Assembly (NCBI RefSeq): GCF_001746295.1 | Contig: NZ_MJAH01000020.1 | Span: forward strand, 1-64,000 | Direction: 5' to 3' | DNA length: 64,000 bases | From: Streptomyces sp. LUP47B | GTDB taxonomy: Bacteria; Actinomycetota; Actinomycetes; Streptomycetales; Streptomycetaceae | Position numbers and translations under genes: made by a program | Notes under the pieces: generated by a model | Databases searched by the model: none | The model's input: the letters and a program-made list of their open reading frames with translations, nothing else | Told to the model about the DNA's origin: nothing | Shown: positions 61,664-64,000 of the stretch, piece after piece | Position numbering within the stretch: the stretch's first letter is position 1 | Layout: each line of letters opens with the position of its first letter

Positions 61664-63079
61664 ATGGCAAAGGCACCTGTTCTCACACCCCGGGCGGACG
61701 ACTTCCCGCGCTGGTACCAGGATCTGATCAGCAAGGCCGAACTGGCCGACAACGGTCCGGTGCGCGGCACCATGGTCATCCGACCGTACGGGTACGGACT
61801 GTGGGAGCGGATGCAGGCCGAGATGGACGCCCGCATCAAGGAGACGGGCACCCAGAACGCGTACTTCCCGCTGCTGATCCCGCAGTCGTACCTCACCCGC
61901 GAGGCCGACCATGTCGAGGGGTTCGCGCCCGAACTCGCGGTGGTCACCCACGGCGGCGGCAAGGAACTCGAGGAGCCCGCGGTCGTCCGCCCCACCTCCG
62001 AGATGATCATCAACGATTACTTCTCGAAGTGGGTGCAGAGCTACCGCGACCTGCCGCTGCTGATCAACCAGTGGGCGAACGTGGTGCGTTGGGAACTCCG
62101 GCCCCGGCTCTTCCTGCGGACGACGGAGTTCCTGTGGCAGGAGGGGCACACCGCGCACGCGACCGAGGAGGACGCGCGTGCGTTCGCCTCGCACATCCAC
62201 CGGCAGGTCTACGAGGACTTCATGACCGATGTCCTCGCCATGGACGTCGTCGCCGGCCGCAAGACCGTCAAGGAGCGCTTCGCCGGGGCCGTCAACACTC
62301 TGACGCTCGAAGGCATGATGGGCGACGGCAAGGCCCTCCAGATGGCCACCAGCCACGAGTTGGGCCAGAACTTCGCCAAGGCCTTCAACACCTCGTACCT
62401 GTCCAAGGACGGCACCCAGGAACTCGTCTGGCAGACCTCCTGGGGCTCGACCACCCGCATGATCGGCGCCCTGGTGATGATGCACGGCGACGACCACGGT
62501 CTCCGCGTCCCGCCGCGGCTCGCGCAGACCCAGGTCGTCGTCCTCGCGATCAAGGGCGACGAGCCGGTTCTGGCCAAGGTCCGCGAGATCGGCGACCGGT
62601 TGAGGGCGGCGGGCATCCGCGTCCACGTCGACGACCGCACCGACACCCCCTTCGGCCGCCGCGCGGTCGACTGGGAGCTCAAGGGCGTACCGGTCCGCGT
62701 CGAGGTCGGGCCCCGTGACCTGGAGAGCGGCACCGCGATGGTGGCGCGGCGGATCCCGGGAGGCAAGCAAGCGATCGCCGTCGAGGATCTCGTACGACTG
62801 CTCCCGGCCGTCCTCGAGGAGGACCAGGCGCTGCTGCTGGCCCAGTCCCGCGAGCGCCGCGAGTCCCGTACGACCGAGGTGTCGACGTTCGGCGAAGCCG
62901 TCGAGGCCGCCGTCGCCGGCGGCTGGGCGCGGATCCCGTGGGCCACCCTCGGCGAAGAAGGCGAGGCCGGGCTGGCCGAGCACGCGGTGACCGTACGGTG
63001 TCTGGTCGCGGAGGACGGGTCGGTGCCGAGTGCCGACGACGCGCCCGGTAACGTCGCGGTCGTCGCGCGCGCTTACTGA
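61664..63079 (+). CDS. proS: Prolyl-tRNA synthetase, archaeal/eukaryotic-like type
   Basis: 471-residue class II synthetase. Motif 2 is WANVVRWELRPRLFLRTTEFLWQEGHTA split around residues 142-166, and the TSEMIINDYFSKWVQSYRDL motif is typical of ProRS. It lacks the 180-residue editing insertion of bacterial ProRS and ends in the C-terminal domain and final tyrosine (NVAVVARAY), both marks of the archaeal/eukaryotic lineage. The extra Zn-cysteines of some members are not seen. Streptomyces normally also have a bacterial-type ProRS elsewhere, so this may be a second, possibly inhibitor-resistant, copy (inference). ATG 61664. Confidence 0.9.
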   Translation: MAKAPVLTPRADDFPRWYQDLISKAELADNGPVRGTMVIRPYGYGLWERMQAEMDARIKETGTQNAYFPLLIPQSYLTREADHVEGFAPELAVVTHGGGKELEEPAVVRPTSEMIINDYFSKWVQSYRDLPLLINQWANVVRWELRPRLFLRTTEFLWQEGHTAHATEEDARAFASHIHRQVYEDFMTDVLAMDVVAGRKTVKERFAGAVNTLTLEGMMGDGKALQMATSHELGQNFAKAFNTSYLSKDGTQELVWQTSWGSTTRMIGALVMMHGDDHGLRVPPRLAQTQVVVLAIKGDEPVLAKVREIGDRLRAAGIRVHVDDRTDTPFGRRAVDWELKGVPVRVEVGPRDLESGTAMVARRIPGGKQAIAVEDLVRLLPAVLEEDQALLLAQSRERRESRTTEVSTFGEAVEAAVAGGWARIPWATLGEEGEAGLAEHAVTVRCLVAEDGSVPSADDAPGNVAVVARAY

Positions 63080-63290
63080 GGCAGAGCCCTTCCGGTGCGA
63101 GAGCGGCCGAAACGCCTCTTGCGCAACTGCGGATCACAACCGCACCGGCGCGTGGACACGATCTACGCGCTGGGGCGTACCTCACACTACGCACCAGCTT
63201 GGTATGAGCTGTGAGGCTTCTCCGCAGATCAGCGCACCCGCCCTCGTCTCCACGCATCAGCGGCAACTGACGGGTACGTGCAAATTATTT

Positions 63291-63324
63291 GGGATGCCCC
63301 GGAATAGGAACACTGGGGCACCCC
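63291..63324. promoter_or_regulatory. Imperfect hairpin upstream of the SprT-like gene
   Basis: GGG-A-TGCCCC (63291-63300) pairs with GGGGCA-C-CCC (63315-63324), one mismatch, ending 16 bp before the GTG start. It follows an A/T-rich CAAATTATTT stretch and may be an operator or a leader structure. Confidence 0.4.
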
Positions 63325-63340
63325 GGCTCGTTGTCATTAC

Positions 63341-63943
63341 GTGAGCACGACACAGACACCACCTGTTCTCGCCGCAGAGCTGGCAGAGGCGTGGGCCGAC
63401 ATTCAGCGGTACCACCCCGAACTGCCCGACCTTGCCGCGCCAGAGTCCCTGATCGGGGAGTCGTCGTCCGCGTGCGGTCACGAACTCTCCTTCGAGCGAC
63501 TGCTTCATGAGGCAGTCCACGGCATCGCCGCCGCGCGAGGCATCCGCGACACCTCCCGCGCCGGCCGCTACCACAACCGCAGATTCCTCGCGATCGCCGA
63601 GGAGATGGGCCTGGACCACCCCGAGGAGCCGCACCCGAGCAGCGGCTTCTCACTGGTCACGCTCACCCCCGAGGCAAAGCGTCGCTATCGCCCGACCATC
63701 GATCAGCTCCAGCGCGCCCTCAAGGCCCACACGGCGGCGACCTCCGCCGACACCGCCCGCTCCTTCCGGGGACCGGCGGCCCGTCACGGCTCCTCCGGAG
63801 GCGGGGTCCGGGTCAAGGCGGTCTGCGACTGCGGCCGCAATGTGAGGGTCGTCCCCTCCGTCCTGGCCCAGGCGCCGATCGTCTGCGGGGGCTGCGGCAA
63901 GCCGTTCCGCATCCCCGACGTCGTGGGCGCGGCGGCAGGCTGA
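63341..63943 (+). CDS. SprT-like putative zinc metallopeptidase
   Basis: 200 residues from GTG 63341. HELSFERLLHEAVHGIAAAR contains the HExxH zinc motif (HEAVH, near residue 56-60), with a later SRAGRYHNRRFLAIAEEMGL where further His/Glu ligands would be, as in SprT/Spartan-like peptidases. The C-terminal part has a zinc-ribbon-like CDCGRNVRVVPS with CGGCGKPF. No RBS is obvious. It could process DNA-protein crosslinks as Spartan does, but that link rests on fold resemblance alone. The remaining 57 bp of the window show no feature. Confidence 0.7.
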   Translation: MSTTQTPPVLAAELAEAWADIQRYHPELPDLAAPESLIGESSSACGHELSFERLLHEAVHGIAAARGIRDTSRAGRYHNRRFLAIAEEMGLDHPEEPHPSSGFSLVTLTPEAKRRYRPTIDQLQRALKAHTAATSADTARSFRGPAARHGSSGGGVRVKAVCDCGRNVRVVPSVLAQAPIVCGGCGKPFRIPDVVGAAAG

Positions 63944-64000
63944 GATCGCGGCTGCTCGTGGCAGTCGCGGTCGGCCGGAGGGCACCTGGCACGCCGGGTG

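Overview
This is chromosomal DNA of a Streptomyces species. The evidence is the very high G+C with G/C-ending codons in every gene, the many GTG starts, and genes typical of the genus: a conservon-type sensor kinase, NdgR, HupS with its lysine/alanine tail, AbsB-type RNase III, NsdA and an AfsR/SARP regulator. The order of the housekeeping genes also matches, from memory, the block conserved across actinobacteria (reversed Rv2993c to Rv2916c in Mycobacterium tuberculosis; about SCO5544 to SCO5588 in S. coelicolor): FAH-gltX, ndgR/leuCD-hup-cofC-plsC-gpsA-ddl-DUF3515-thiL-thiD, rpmB-DAK2-recG-rsmD-coaD-sepIVA-DUF177-rpmF-rnc-mutM-acyP-smc-ftsY-amtB-glnK-glnD-ffh. Genes interrupting that scaffold are the accessory content.

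Layout. 0-3.2 kb: a conservon sensor kinase (minus strand, C terminus cut by the window edge) and a small unknown protein. 3.2-8.5 kb: FAH hydrolase, gltX, an orphan RelE-like toxin, a HAD hydrolase, a five-gene Gln/Glu tRNA cluster, and a divergent MerR/DUF4188 pair. 8.5-15.8 kb: ndgR, leuCD, hupS, cofC, plsC, gpsA. 15.9-19.8 kb: ddlA, a lipoprotein, an Lrp-type sensor domain, thiL-thiD. 19.8-24.0 kb: accessory SARP regulator plus FAD monooxygenase. 24.1-26.3 kb: rpmB and a DAK2 protein. 26.3-31.1 kb: a translationally coupled HSP90-like ATPase and giant TPR protein, the best candidate here for an under-described system. 31.2-38.4 kb: recG, rsmD, coaD, sepIVA-like, DUF177, rpmF, rnc, mutM. 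38.4-41.0 kb: HxlR regulator, CAP-domain secreted protein, acylphosphatase, small coiled-coil protein. 41.2-44.8 kb: smc. 45.0-48.4 kb: glucose permease, two accessory genes and a gene remnant. 48.4-58.4 kb: ftsY, a prim-pol-like protein, nsdA, the GlnR-type nitrogen operon amtB-glnK-glnD, and ffh. 58.5-64 kb: an FtsH paralogue, a MITE-like element whose edge supplies the ftsH stop codon, a methyltransferase, an archaeal/eukaryotic-type ProRS and a SprT-like protein.

How the genes work together. GltX charges the tRNA-Glu and, as known for actinobacteria, probably tRNA-Gln encoded just downstream. NdgR faces the leuCD genes it is known to control. PlsC and GpsA supply phospholipid precursors. 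RpmB, RpmF, Rnc and RsmD serve the ribosome. Ffh, FtsY and the FtsH paralogue serve membrane protein targeting and quality control. AmtB, GlnK and GlnD form the ammonium uptake and sensing relay.

Repeats are prominent. A 66-bp in-frame tandem repeat lies in the kinase tail. A genus-wide intergenic inverted repeat sits at 8.5 kb, and a relative of it is embedded in-frame in the smc hinge. A 171-bp MITE-like element lies at 60.4 kb, and the palindromic dodecamer CACGCGCGCGTG occurs at least five times inside genes. All functional calls come from reading the sequence and general family knowledge; no database search was run.
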